Of a stretch of 64,000 nucleotides of DNA, positions 43,701-54,379 are shown piece after piece. The notes beneath the pieces were generated by a model. The model saw nothing but the letters and a program-made list of their open reading frames with translations, was not told the DNA's origin and ran no database searches. The stretch is taken from assembly GCF_000150275.1 (NCBI RefSeq), contig NW_002060949.1, positions 271,861 to 335,860 of the forward strand, given 5' to 3'. The position numbers and the translations under genes were made by a program. The DNA comes from Trichoplax adhaerens. Its lineage: Eukaryota > Placozoa > Uniplacotomia > Trichoplacea > Trichoplacidae. Position 1 is the first letter of the stretch. Every line of letters begins with the position of its first letter.

Positions 43701-44194
43701 ATGTTACCTATTTTAGGGGATGACACAACAATCTTAGGGTGGATTGTAGGACCTATCGTGCTATTTTGTATTACATTTTTAGGGATTTATTTATACAAGA
43801 AAAAAGGAAGGTATTTAAGACTTTGCATTACTATTGGGATAAGTGTTGTTCATATTTAAAATAGATTCAGGTTACAGATCGTTTCCTATGATCACAGTTT
43901 TACGTTAAATCGAGTCATCTATTTTATTTGAAGATATCAAGGAGTAAATTATTTCGATTTTTGAAACAAATGCACAATTGTAAAGTTTGATTATCGCATG
44001 GTCGCATCTGCGCAACATTGCGACCGCTTACTTTCTAGCGAAATTATTCACATATGAACAACTTTCTCACTACTAGATCCTTGCGTCATGCGGTGAATGA
44101 AAATGATAAAATGCAAATCTTAAATGATGAAAATAACGATACCCTTATCATGCAAGAATTTGGTAGGCAAAGCAATTTAAGCTCTAATTATTGA
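22014..44194 (+). CDS. Giant SRCR/EGF/Ig/SEA transmembrane receptor
   Basis: Type I membrane protein of about 3072 residues from 47 exons; all phases close from ATG (22014) to TGA (44192-44194). Domain order: signal peptide; EGF1-5; SRCR1; EGF6; SRCR2; EGF7-8; SRCR3; EGF9; SRCR4; EGF10; SRCR5; EGF11-12; SRCR6; EGF13; SRCR7; EGF14-15; SRCR8; EGF16; SRCR9; EGF17-18; SRCR10; EGF19; SRCR11-EGF20-SRCR12; EGF21; SRCR13-EGF22-SRCR14; EGF23-24; SRCR15; EGF25; Ig; EGF26; calcium-binding EGF27; SEA; TM; 45-residue tail. Nearly every extracellular exon is phase 1-1, the classic exon-shuffling arrangement. The start rests on an exon reading MNSFLSYLLLLLT (22014-22052) that joins 22663-22705 to complete a signal peptide and then EGF1 in frame. 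SRCR and EGF arrays of this kind bind ligands or microbes in scavenger-type receptors; the ligand here is unknown. No enzyme domain is present. Confidence 0.85.
25895..31114 (+). other. SRCR1-6 and EGF6-12 exons, degenerate SRCR block
   Basis: Exons: 25895-26221 (SRCR1), 26341-26472 (EGF6), 26850-27170 (SRCR2), 27781-28020 (EGF7 and EGF8 in one exon), 28108-28446 (SRCR3), 28609-28728 (EGF9), 28971-29309 (SRCR4), 29515-29625 (EGF10), 29739-30056 (SRCR5), 30179-30295 (EGF11), 30419-30532 (EGF12), 30764-31114 (SRCR6). These SRCRs keep the central C-R/K-x-LG core (CRQLGY, CQQLGF, CRRLGF) but most lack the usual CDD after the conserved Trp. SRCR2 and SRCR6 lack even that Cys. The intron after SRCR6 (31115-32001) is about 0.9 kb and appears empty. 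Confidence 0.8.
32002..37147 (+). other. EGF13-19 and SRCR7-10 exons, duplicated super-module
   Basis: Exons: 32002-32127 (EGF13), 32250-32597 (SRCR7, canonical WGGVCDDNF), 33300-33425 (EGF14), 33558-33668 (EGF15), 33791-34012 + 34176-34283 (SRCR8, split by a phase 1 intron), 34555-34674 (EGF16), 34855-35193 (SRCR9, WGAICDDKF), 35419-35535 (EGF17), 35791-35904 (EGF18), 36067-36288 + 36432-36539 (SRCR10, split at the same place), 37031-37147 (EGF19). SRCR8 and SRCR10 are the only two SRCR domains interrupted by an intron, and both have first-exon lengths of 222 bp and second-exon lengths of 108 bp. Confidence 0.85.
37239..39181 (+). other. Two long SRCR-EGF-SRCR exons with EGF21 between
   Basis: Exon 37239-37979 (741 bp) encodes SRCR11, EGF20 and SRCR12 without introns. 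Exon 38399-39181 (783 bp) encodes SRCR13, EGF22 and SRCR14 in the same way. EGF21 is a separate exon at 38077-38193 between them. The two embedded EGFs share LRCSSNAS/TC...C-x-CP-[DN]-G-x-YGR, and both are followed by a GD-[IL]-RL start of the next SRCR. The pair arose by duplication after the introns were lost, or from a retro-inserted segment. Confidence 0.85.
39381..42111 (+). other. EGF23-27, SRCR15 and Ig exons
   Basis: Exons: 39381-39500 (EGF23), 39586-39711 (EGF24, starts EINECASNPC), 39837-40184 (SRCR15, WEIVCNDGW...CRQLGF), 40824-40949 (EGF25; short, weak acceptor GATAAG and donor GTTTAT), 41144-41464 (Ig: CSIVGKPKPDIAWLKDN...DAGNYTC), 41656-41790 (EGF26, GYTGNGHVC), 41956-42111 (EGF27, calcium-binding type DIDEC...C-x-N-x5-YRCKC). 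The Ig domain sits between EGFs and is the only one in this protein. Confidence is lowest for EGF25, because of its splice sites. Confidence 0.8.
42595..43163 (+). other. SEA domain with likely self-cleavage site
   Basis: Three exons (42595-42701, 42855-42922, 43030-43163) encode about 103 residues just outside the membrane. The order fits a SEA domain: SGSFNNELYNKTSTEFKSL, then a helix ending NRI, then RPGSIKVELTIV, then a second helix (VTKLLNTLRKLP). The R-P-G-S-[IV]-x-V motif is the site where mucin-type SEA domains cleave themselves between Gly and Ser (RPGSVVVQLTL in human MUC1). The phase 2 intron falls inside the Arg codon just before Pro-Gly-Ser. Confidence 0.75.
43717..44194 (+). other. 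TM segment and cytoplasmic tail of the SRCR/EGF receptor
   Basis: Exon 43717-43810 encodes DDTTILGWIVGPIVLFC...ITFLGIYLYKKKG, a single hydrophobic helix followed by basic residues. Exon 44077-44194 encodes a 39-residue polar tail beginning RSLRHAVNENDKMQ and ending RQSNLSSNY before TGA. No catalytic or adaptor domain is visible in the tail. The protein may act as an anchored or shed receptor, or signal through partners. Confidence 0.85.
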
Positions 44195-44983
44195 TTCTAA
44201 CTATACAACGGGTTAGCTTTTACAGCTTGCTGAAGTTGGTTGTAAAATGTATGCTCTGAATACTTTAGGTCACTCAGGCTGAAAAATTTGAGAAATAAGA
44301 GAATTTTGAAAGTTATCAAGTTGGCTTGATCTTGAAAATATATCTAGCGTAACATACGCGTATATCAAGTAGATTATTAAGTGAGGGTCGTTATATTACT
44401 ATTAACTGTTAATAATTATTTTCAATACAATTGACTAGGTATCTTAAAAATCCTCAATGTCATTACGATTGAAATTATTGGCTCTATTTCTACTCACTTA
44501 ATTGCCAAATACAAGTACACTGTTTTTACACATTGCAGTTCGTTAAATGTTTCCTTTGCGATGATTTTATGCAGTACGAATTTCTTAAGTAATCTATTAA
44601 ATGTATTTCAGTAATTCTGAAGGGCTATCAAACAATGAATTGTTTATATATGCAGTATTTAGTATCGTACATTTTCGGATAGCTTTATTTACATTAAGAT
44701 GGTGATACACAAAGACAAATTCTGTTGTATTAATGAATCCTTTTACACATCTCCTACATAGTAATTTTAATGGCTGACAAAAACAAAATATTATTTTTTG
44801 TAGGTTTTAAGGGTTCAACTATAATAATTAATAGATTACATTTACAGAATCAGCACTCCATCGTAAAGTACCATGTCTTTTAAAACCGTTTTCAAGTTAC
44901 GTAGATTTTTAGCCCTATTTGCATCGCTAGCGCAACTTGATGAGGTATAAAAAAAAGTTCTTTCATGCTCCTTTAGCAATTGC
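44195..44983. other. Convergent 3' intergenic region
   Basis: About 790 bp between the stop of the SRCR/EGF receptor (+) and the stop of CHERP (-). It should contain both 3' UTRs. TTTATT at about 44687, which reads AATAAA on the minus strand, is a possible CHERP polyadenylation signal about 300 bp past its stop. I see nothing else in it. Confidence 0.5.
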
Positions 44984-47900
44984 TTATCTGTCACTTCCAC
45001 GAGGCTTCCTATTATAGGTGTAACTTTTACTTTTGCGATATGTGTCAAAGGCGTCATTAAGGGAAACACCAACACCCTAAAATAAAACCAATTCTAATGT
45101 TTAGTAATGGAAGAGTATATTGATGCTAATAACTTGAATTTTATATAAATCACCTTGTACTGATCAACTTTGTCTCTGACTTCGCCTTCTTTAATTGGTT
45201 CATGAATACCTTGTTCCTTTGCTCCCAGTCCAGAACCGCCCCATCCTGAGCCATATCATAATTATATGGCATATTTTATCCACTTTTAGTAGTTATTTAG
45301 TCAATTAGCATAAAATTTTAAAACTGACCCATTTTTCGTAATAGTTGATGACCAACATTATCTTCGTTTATAAAATCTTCTCGCCTTGTAGATTGAAAAG
45401 GGACAAATGGTGGCGTAATACTTCTTCTTTCTCGATCGCGAGGAGATCGCTTTGGAGAGTATGATCGCGATCTAATTTATGTATGTATTGAACATAATTA
45501 AATTAAGTAATCGTAACTGTAGCAACCCAGTAAATTGCAATTAACGCTATTTACGCACCTTGATCGGCGAGGAGAGGAAGAACGCGAACGTGATCTTCGC
45601 CTAATATAGATATTAACAACTTCGTGATTAAATCTTGTAACTATTCATAAGTAGAACAGATTAGAACTACTTGCCTGTCCGATCTTGGCGATCTAGATTC
45701 TGATCTAGAGTGGCGCCTAAATACGGTGATACATTTTTATTAGTTTTGTTATCTGCAACAAAGTAGGCGTATATCGTACTCCCGAGTATCAGTTTATGTA
45801 GACTTTTTACCGGCGTCTACGTCTTCTTGGAGATCTCGATCTTGATCTAGATCGCGATCTTGAATAAGACCTGAAAAGATGTATTTCAAACTTTAGCTAA
45901 TAAAATTACATGAGTAAATTCTTTATTGGGTATCACCTTCTTTTATCTCTTGTGAGTTTACTTCTTTTTGGTAAAGTTTTCGTAAAGGCTAAAACAGCTT
46001 CAATATTCCATCCTTCACTGATAGGGGGATAACAATGAAGATGTAGATCAACTGTCGAAAAGTTATACTATTACGCTAAAGTTACCTGTCTAAGTTGCCT
46101 TCTTTTGTTTCGAAACTGTAAAAGGTATCTAAAGCTTGCAATAATTCTTCATCAGGGGGTTGTGGAAGAGGTAGCTTAACCTCACCTGGTTCTAGAGATT
46201 TATATTCAGTGCTACAGGTCTAAGATATGAAACAGTAGATAAATATTTTGTATGCTTAATGAAAACACCGTAGCGAACAGAAAATTAATTACTGTACAGG
46301 CAAAAAGTTTTATTTTTATTTTACCTTGGTTAGAGGGACAATTAAGCCAGCGGGTAGGTCATAATATTTAGCTTGCATTTGGTTCGCGTCCGGAGTTGTT
46401 ACAGACATCCCTAACGGCGGTGGTGGTATCTGACCGGAAGAAGGTGGCATTGATGAGCTAGGGTTGTGTGCTATAAAATTGGGTGGGGGCTGAAGATGAG
46501 ACATTGGTCGGTTAAGCGAAACATTAGGCGGATTTGCCAAAGATTGAGGAAAAGTTGCATGGCTAGGAAACTGTATGCATATAAAAACTTTTGTAAGGTT
46601 TTTGATTCTTACATACGTACTGAGACATGTCTAAGACGGTAATTACCTGATTCCCTACTGCGTTTGGCTGTTGGCTGGGAATTAAGGGCGGTACCATATT
46701 GGGAACGCTGTAGCCTTATAAGTGAAAGAAGATACATTCAGATCTTACTCACCACCTTCCTAATAACAATACGCGTATGTACCTGCGGAATCAACATGCT
46801 GCATTTTAGGTGTCCCCTAAACATTAAAATTTGGATTTCAGGAGAATAGGCGAGAGAATAATATATGTATGAGTACAAGGCGCTTACTTGTTGGTAAGCA
46901 CTGTTGTGGCGTACTTGCTGCAAAAAATAAAGAATTCATAATCACATTAATCGCGAATGATTTCCACTGTGATCCTATTGATGTTTCCTGAACTTTTAAA
47001 AGCTACGGTATCGAATATTGTGTTATTGTACATAATTAGAAAACCTACGTCGAAAAGTTGCGGGCTGAAATATTTATTAGATTCCCATAATCCTAGGACC
47101 TAAAAATAATGGTTGAAAATACTGAGGTATTCCGTATGCCCACGTGGTTTCGACGGCAACTGGCTTTTACCTTATCGAGTTTTTGCTTATGATCAGCAGA
47201 TTCGCATGATTTGAAAGCAGCGTCGAATATCGGAGGAATTACATGTTCTAATGCCTATTATAGACGGTAATAAATATAAATATTATTACAATTAATAAAT
47301 GGTCATAATTCTTTAACATCTATAATATTTAAATACATTGGACGACGGACCCGTAATAAGTCATTTGCGTTTTTCCGGATGCTGCCAGTGAAATTATAAA
47401 TATAGCAGGCCAACGAAGCATTTATTTAAAATAATTTAAAATGAAGCTTAGATAAAATAATTAAGTGAATGTTCAGAGTCACCTACCAGTGATGAAGACA
47501 ATCGTTTATAAGATAAATCAGATTCAGTCTATATATGAACGGTACTCCGGAAGCAACAGCTCTGAAATAATTTGGAATGTAATTTCATCAATAGTTTCAA
47601 TTATAAAGTAAATTAATCGTGACATAACACTTAACCTATTGAATATTAGATGAGCTATTTGTTGGCAATCCTCAATGGTCATCGTATGATCAAATATCCA
47701 ATTCTTTCCGTTAGATACCGAATCTTTAGAACATGTTTCTATCACAGGTTTGAGAATGTCATTAAATTCATTAGCATCGATTCCCATGCGATGCATAGGA
47801 GGAGCTACTTGCATCAACATTCCTGGAGGCTGCTGCACTGGTGGAAATGAGACTGACTGATGTGATGGGGCATGTGGTATAGGGTTTTGCTGACGCCAAG

Positions 47901-48307
47901 GAGCTGTTTGGATTGATGGATGAACATTTGACTGCAACGGCGGAGGAACGTTATGCCTTACAACAGGCGGCATTTGCTGAAGAGATTGTGCTTTCATATC
48001 TGTAGTCAAGAAACTACACTTTAGAATCTACTTAATAGTGATACATTGGTGATTACATTATCTAAAGAAATGATTGCTAGTGTACATTGAGGTAGCATAT
48101 TTACTTACTTGCTCTTTCTTCTGCTACACATCGGTTATAAAAGTCATGTTGTGGTCCACCAAATAAGAATGAGAATTTCGGGTTGCCTCTTTGCTTGTTT
48201 TTCGTCATTTCTTCAAACTCAGGGCCATTTCTAGCTACAAAGTTAGCTAGTTTTATTATGATGTTCCGCTGTTCAGGGTCGATAGACTCTGTAAAATTAA
48301 TGATCAT
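44984..48307 (-). CDS. CHERP: CHERP, SURP/CID/RS/G-patch splicing factor
   Basis: Orthologue of calcium homeostasis endoplasmic reticulum protein, a nuclear U2 snRNP-associated splicing factor. About 622 residues from 18 exons: 48307-48109, 47999-47636, 47561-47487, 47381-47351, 47254-47171, 47099-47049, 46917-46888, 46816-46783, 46714-46647, 46570-46325, 46219-46086, 46017-45937, 45870-45811, 45716-45675, 45600-45559, 45471-45329, 45245-45154, 45076-44984. Landmarks: SURP (KLANFVARNGPEFEEM...NPKFSFLFGG), CID (RLNLIYLINDCLHHC...LGLWESNKYF), Pro-rich middle, YYDLPAGLIVPLTK, EGWNIEAVLAF, RS repeats, G-patch (GWGGSGLGAKEQGI), and a C-terminus beginning GVGVSLNDAFDTYRKSKSYT. All match the human domain order, though human CHERP is longer (916 residues). 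The ATG at 48307 has an in-frame TGA two codons upstream. A splice acceptor just after it (TTTTACAG|AGTC) would allow another first exon, so the N-terminus is less certain. Confidence 0.93.
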
Positions 48308-49465
48308 ATTTCATTTTGATGACCGTTTTTATCTATTGATCTACTTAATAATCATCTCAGGTGAGGGAAGAGTAAATAGTTTTGCTGGTGTAACGATTGT
48401 GCTGAAATTATCATTAGGTAATTTAAGCATTCAATGCTTGTACGTCGAATGCACACTTGTACAGTATGATTGAAGCGAGTAGCTTCTGTCACATAGCAAT
48501 GCTTAGCAGTTCCACAAACTATCGTGAACCAGCGCTTAGAAATACCTATACTTGGAATACTTAGGAATGGAACTGTTCCGATTTCTTCGCAAAATAACGA
48601 GCTTTTCGTTACTATTGTAGAACCTTATCCGGTTATATTTTTAGATTATCATACTCGCTATTATGGTATACTGTAGTTATTAGGGAAGTATCTGGATTGT
48701 GCTGCAATTATTGTGATGTTATAATACAAGTTAACAATAAATTAATTTGATTGGCAATGGGTTAAACCACGCCACCGTTAACATTACTGTTGCTAGATAC
48801 TTCACTCCAGGTGAAACGATTTATTAACACAAGTTTAGCTTAGCATGCGTTCCATCGCCATAGAAGCTTGTATATGCAACGACTATTTATTTAGACGGAA
48901 TACAGATTTAGCGAGTTTATTACAAAATGTAGGATTTTAATCAATATTTTAACAAATGGATAGTTATGTCCTTGGCTGTAATATTAACCGCGCTTAATAG
49001 CTTATACACAGTATGATGAAGAAGATATAGAAGAAAGTGATCGTAGAGGGTTGTATGTACAGTATACGCATATACTGTATATACTCTCGAGTCAATCTAG
49101 TGGATTCGAGTGGTGGTGCGAAGCATATTATACTGTGCTGTAAATGTACTGTAAACCATGCAGTACTACATATTCGTGTGCTGCAAATGTACCATAAAGT
49201 GAAATCACATTGGGGGTAAACAGATATAATCAGCCTGGGTTGAAGCGTGGGATTAGGGTGAGAAGAAAATTAAATAAAAATTTTTAACGATACTTCCTTT
49301 ACGAGGTATTACGGTGTAATTCTTGTGCTATCAAATTGAATTAATCAAAGCTTTCTTACTTTCAGCCATTGCGGACGACATTCTCGGCATTTAGACGTAC
49401 TGTACGCTGTGTTGCACACCAATAACAGCGTAGCTTGTAGAATTGTCCGGCGCTTGAGACGGTTG

Positions 49466-49812
49466 TTACTATACACTTGTACAGTACAGTAAAAAAAGCA
49501 CTTTGTAAGGTACAGTACTGTACAGTACTGTACAGTACAGTACAGTATGAGGGAACTAGTGGGGCCTACTGTACAGTACTGTACAGTATGTACTGTACAG
49601 TATTTTTATTAGACTACAGTACTGTACTGTACTGTACACTGTATAGTACTGTAGTGTACAGTACAGTACTTAACCTTTAAGAGAGAATTTTCTGGAGATC
49701 TGTCCATGATTATGGATCTACAGTAGTACTGTACAGTGTACTGTACTGTATACTGTACATTGTACTGTACATTGTACTGTACATTGTACAGTACAATACA
49801 GTACAAGGTATC
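49466..49812. repeat. GTAC-centred palindromic repeat cluster
   Basis: Long runs of overlapping TACAGTACTGTACAGTA units with small breaks (49683-49720). TACTGTACAGTA is its own reverse complement, so the tract can fold on either strand. The same unit recurs, singly or in clusters, through 49-53.1 kb and 56.2-59.2 kb but is scarce within genes. Confidence 0.85.
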
Positions 49813-51294
49813 ATCCTTGCTTGTTTCCACATCAACAATGTAGAGAGATTGTGATATTTCTCCTTTTTCATTGTCGCCGATGATTATAATCTAATCTATT
49901 ATACAGTACAGTATATTCTATTTCTTGTTTGTGCGTGACATGTACTTTTCAATTAGTAAAAAGTACATATGTTAAACAGAGTACTGCATGACTGTACGCA
50001 AGAAGTCCTCCATGACTGAAGGCGCTGTATGAAGCCCCTGTCTGAGGCTCTGAGCCATAACAGATATTTTTTTTTGGCTATATGGTTCTGAGCACTGAGT
50101 AGATCTGACTTGGAGCAACGAAATAACGTGCTCTTACTATGTACACGTATACGTATTGGTACAATACAGTACATACTGTTTTATGCCTCTCATTGAAATT
50201 TTATGAGAAAATTGCTGTTTTCGTAATTCATTGCCTGGAGCTGTAAAGGCCAAGGGTATTTATTTGTATTACCCGCGTAGTGTAAACTAAAAGGACTGAA
50301 AGGACTCTTTCTCAGTTTACAGTACAGTAAAGTATTTGCAATGCATTTGCACCACGTTAAATTTCCTGTTGTACATTACAGTACAGTACAATATATATTT
50401 TCAGTAATGACAACATATGCAACAGGAAGTGTCAGAATAGAGCCTCAACACTGAATGAATAGGCGTACTAAAGAATATTACTAATTTACAGTATGAAGCG
50501 CAGCTGTTGTAACAGTTGTACTGGCTGTTACTTCTTTAGGGATTGTTCTTTACTTCACTCACACGACATAACATAAAGCTGTGCGACGTTTTACCGTATT
50601 TGATTTTATCATAATTTATGATTACTAGTCGATCCCTAGTACGTAGTTGTAACTTTTACTTTTTACATGTTATTAAGGTCAATGCATAATTTTACTTGAT
50701 ACAGTACTGTATAAATTTGATGACTTCCTTTGTTTGACGTAGATCAATTTTTGTCGACTTTGCGAATATAAAGGTCTAGTACAATCACCCGTCGTGTTGC
50801 TGACGTATTACTATGCGTACTAGACTGTACTGTACAGTACAGTATACAATATACTGATATGCAAAAATGACACGTGTGTATTAGTCTCCGACATTTGGTA
50901 ATTATATTGTACAGTATTGTATTATATTATAATATAATATAATATTTAATATTTTACTACCTATTTATTATACATAACATATATACTGTAGTGTGTGGTA
51001 ACTGTACTGTACAGTATTAATGAGTGAGTGAACAAACACAAATTCAGTTCGAAAGCCTCAGCAGTCAACCCTCAGGCTTTCAGCCATAGGGTGAAATGGC
51101 TTTGCGTATTAGCCTCTATACCTTCATTTGTGCACTGAAAGATATTAAAGAGAATCTTTTGTCCTTTATTTCATCAAGGATGAAGCAGTCGTCCGCCCTT
51201 ACGGCAGGCATGTGGCACTTTTGTCAGGCTTCCTGATATGTCGCGTTTGTCACGTTGTCACAAACTACAGTGTACGGTGCAGTATGTATGAACA

Positions 51295-51450
51295 GTACAG
51301 TACGTCCGGTTCCAAATTGATCAGCCCGATTTTGCGTACTGTACCGTACAGTACAGTACAGTACTTGCTAGTTTTACTACAGTACTAGCTACAGTACATG
51401 TACTGTAGCACATTACATTTTATAGTACCGTTCAGTACTGTACAGGCTGT
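51295..51450. repeat. GTAC-centred palindromic repeat cluster
   Basis: A second cluster of TACAGTAC / TACTGTAC units (for example ACTGTACCGTACAGTACAG) with point variants. Same family as the cluster at 49.5-49.8 kb. Confidence 0.8.
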
Positions 51451-52024
51451 ACACTGAAGGGACTCCTCTTATTACTGTAGATTTGTGAATTGTGTGTTAA
51501 ATTTGCAAGTCCTTAATTAAAGTACTGTTAGTCTGTTACTGATTCATAAATAAATAACAAAATATCGCATTTTTCATTTACATTTTGTAACCGTAGAGTA
51601 TACCGTACTCTGGAACACTAGTAATAATTCTGCTTAACAATACTGTTCCGATGTTGATGGGAGGCTCTTTTTAAAGAACGGTTATATCGGATACGTCGAC
51701 ATATTCATCCGAACTTGCAAAGCTACTAGGTAAATTTGTATTTGTTAATAATTATAACTAATAATTAATTATAATGCACTAAAGGCTTGCTATGCTGATT
51801 TGATTTGATGTTACTTTCTGTAAGTTCACTGCTGCCTGCTGATCTACAGCAGGTACAGCATTGCAATTTACTTGCTTACAATTGCATATTGTCTCATGCC
51901 GTAGATTGGAATGGGCTATGGTAGATCACCGCTATTAATTAATCTTGATATGATATGATTAAAATTATTAAAATTACAACTACAATTACAGTAACGTACT
52001 TTAGATGTTATTATATATGTGTAT

Positions 52025-52102
52025 GTGATAAAATGCGATCACGAAGATTCCAAAGTTCTAATTTTCTACAACTTTGGAATTTTCGTGATCGGATTTCATC
52101 AC
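52025..52102. repeat. 33 bp inverted repeat, long hairpin
   Basis: Left arm 52025-52057 and right arm 52070-52102 are reverse complements at 30 of 33 positions by eye, with a 12 nt loop (CTAATTTTCTAC). The pairing core is GATCACGAA...ATTCCAAAGTT. The RNA would form a single long stem with three mismatches, the size and shape of a microRNA-like or small-RNA precursor. A foldback element or chance are alternatives. It is the most complete hairpin I found outside the TACTGTACAGTA repeats. Confidence 0.75.
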
Positions 52103-52503
52103 AGCGTAGTACATACAGTATTAAAAGAATACAATCAATAGAGCATCTCGGTTTCACCTTTGCTGATACAAGTAAAATTACACTGTGCGCAGACAGTCGA
52201 ACACTGAAATCTGATAAGAAACCCTGGAACCATTTAGCTGCCGTACATTTATGTACTTTTCGAGGATTGATGATATAATGTAAAAAGAAAATATACTTAA
52301 AGGGGTGTATACAGAACCTGAGTATGCAGTTAGTATTTTTCGTGCTTGTACTGTACTAACATTTTCATATTGATCTAAAATTTCATATTAAATCCAATCC
52401 TGCATTGCATTCAACTCAACCTGACCTAACTTTGATTCTGACCTATCTGTAGTAAATTTGGAGTAAAAAAGTTTTGTGCATATATATATGTACGCGTATG
52501 TTA

Positions 52504-52786
52504 AGTCAAGTTTACTGAGCTGATTATTTCATAAAGTAAACCAGGTCAGCTTGGTCATTTTATAAAATGACCATTAACTTGATTACTTTATGAAGTAACT
52601 AAGAAGGTTTGTAAAATTACCTTTGAAATGTTATGTCTTAAATTAACGATTAACTTCGTAGTAACTTATTATAAAAATTGCCATGGTTCAAGGCGACCTG
52701 GTTTACTCTATAAAATAAGCAATGATTTGATGGCTTTATAAACGAGATCATTACTTTGTAAAATGATAGGCTCGGTAAACTTGACC
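52504..52786. mobile_element. MITE-like element with TA target duplication
   Basis: The ends are inverted repeats: AGTCAAGTTTACTGAGC at the left, and GCTCGGTAAACTTGACC at the right, which reads GGTCAAGTTTACCGAGC on the other strand. Similarity continues weakly for about 35 bp (ATTATTTCATAAAGTAA against ATCATTTTACAAAGTAA). TA flanks both ends (52502-52503 and 52787-52788), as expected for Tc1/mariner-type insertion. At 283 bp, without coding capacity, it would be a non-autonomous element. A perfect 20 bp palindrome (GGTCATTTTATAAAATGACC, 52553-52572) and a near-palindrome TTACTTTATGAAGTAA lie inside. Confidence 0.7.
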
Positions 52787-54379
52787 TAGCGTATTAACTG
52801 CAATACAATACTGCGCTTTAACAGTTTTTGTTTTACGCAGGGCAATGTACAGTATTTGATTTTACTTTATAATACCAGTACAGTACTCATTTAATTGATT
52901 TGCGATCAGCCAGTCGCTTCTTTTGAATTTACTAACAGTAAGACACTAAGACTGTATGTAATTGTTTATTAAAAATATTTAAAATACCGCATATAAATGC
53001 TGTTGTCTTGTCATGTTGCATTCTAGTGATATACAGTATAACAACTGACATACTGTACTGTACAGTATGCGGTGTAGTAAGGTGCCATTTTTGCGCTTCA
53101 GTTTCAATGTTTGGCCTAAAATAAGCGGCTTGAGCAGTGATATGCGTAACAGCAATACCAAATTACCGCAGATACTGTATATATTTCTAGCTCATATTAC
53201 AGTACTGCATATACACACAAATGTGTATTTATTAATTTCTGATAATCCTGTGAATTACGCGTAACTTATTTATCATGTATGCTGTCAGTGTCAAGGAGCG
53301 CTGTTTCAAGAATTACTAGATGCACGGTACCAGTGTTGTACAGTGTACACTAAGTGACTAAGTGGAGCATTAAGCTTTTTAATATGGTATCGATTCAGGG
53401 TAATACAAATTTTACTTTTTGTGAGCATGTGATACTAAGCAATAGTGACATCTATTGCATTAATCTTGCGATATTTATAAGATAAACTCCATGTCACTTA
53501 ATAATATGGATTTTATTTTAAGTGTTAAGAACCTGCTATGACAGTCAGATGCTGCTTATAGAGTTAGTTGCATATTCAAATAATATTATTTTATTATTGA
53601 AGTATTTTAAAAATTTCGCCAAAGTTGTGGAAGGGCTTTGAATAGAAACTTACTATCAGTAAATTTTACTGTAATTAATCTCATTTAGTTACCGAATCAC
53701 GTAATCGTCCTTTCGTGTCGCCAATGTATCCAAAGGGCAACACTTGATATTCTATTTGCCTAGTGAGACGATAAAAATCATATTCCTTACGGTGATCTTA
53801 TCTTAGCATGTGTTTACAGCTTCAGGAATGTACTATAGGATGATTTTTGATGGGAACATAATACGATTCTGTCATAGCGTAAGTAAAACGTCTTGCTTGG
53901 GTGATGCATCTTTTACAAATTAAACTTAAAGGTAGATACTCGTATTTATCAGTCAATAATTCTGGTAAATTTTTGATATCATACATGTATTTTCTGCACT
54001 GCAGCACTCTGAGTGATCTATAAAACGACAAGTGGTAAGCTTCATGAATGCAAAAGTGCTGACATTACAGTACAAAAATTAAACTGTTGTATGTACTCAA
54101 TTATTGCTAGAATGAATTTAATTATGTTTATTCATCGATTAATACGTAACTTTTCGTACAGGTAATTTCTTAACTTATTTAAGGTAAAATTTTCTGTCAT
54201 TATTAACTAGATTGCAACAGAACGTCGCATACATTTTCCATCGGTGGACGGAATGAATTATTTTGCATGACGTTGAAATCTATGTTGTGCAGTTCTATGT
54301 ATACAAACTGTATGGCACGGTATGCGATGTTTCTACAGTGGATGGGCAATTGATCAGGTGCAACGTAAGCAGCGTGATA

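Larger units (their letters stand above)
48308..54379. other. Repeat-rich intergenic region
   Basis: About 6 kb between the CHERP start and the GT14 gene, with no supported coding exon. It holds many TACTGTACAGTA-type palindromes (densest at 49466-49683, 49720-49812, 50815-50850 and 51295-51450), an AT microsatellite near 50928-50955, a 78 nt near-perfect hairpin at 52025-52102 and a TA-flanked inverted-repeat element at 52504-52786. The short open frames here mostly run through these repeats, with Tyr, Val, Gln, Cys and Thr codons from the TAC/GTA/CAG/TGT/ACA cycle, and are not genes. Confidence 0.6.

Noticed and set aside
49477-49830. Open frames on both strands rich in Tyr, Val, Cys, Thr and Gln
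   Set aside because: They are direct translations of the TACAGTACTGTACAGTA repeat and have no independent coding signal.
49466-51450. Clustered short repeats considered as a CRISPR-like array
   Set aside because: No constant spacers, units overlap and vary, and the genome is eukaryotic.
51955-52278. 107-codon plus-strand frame in the repeat-rich interval
   Set aside because: The 33 bp inverted repeat runs through its middle, no family resemblance is seen, and there is no splice or gene context. The hairpin explains the conserved-looking part.
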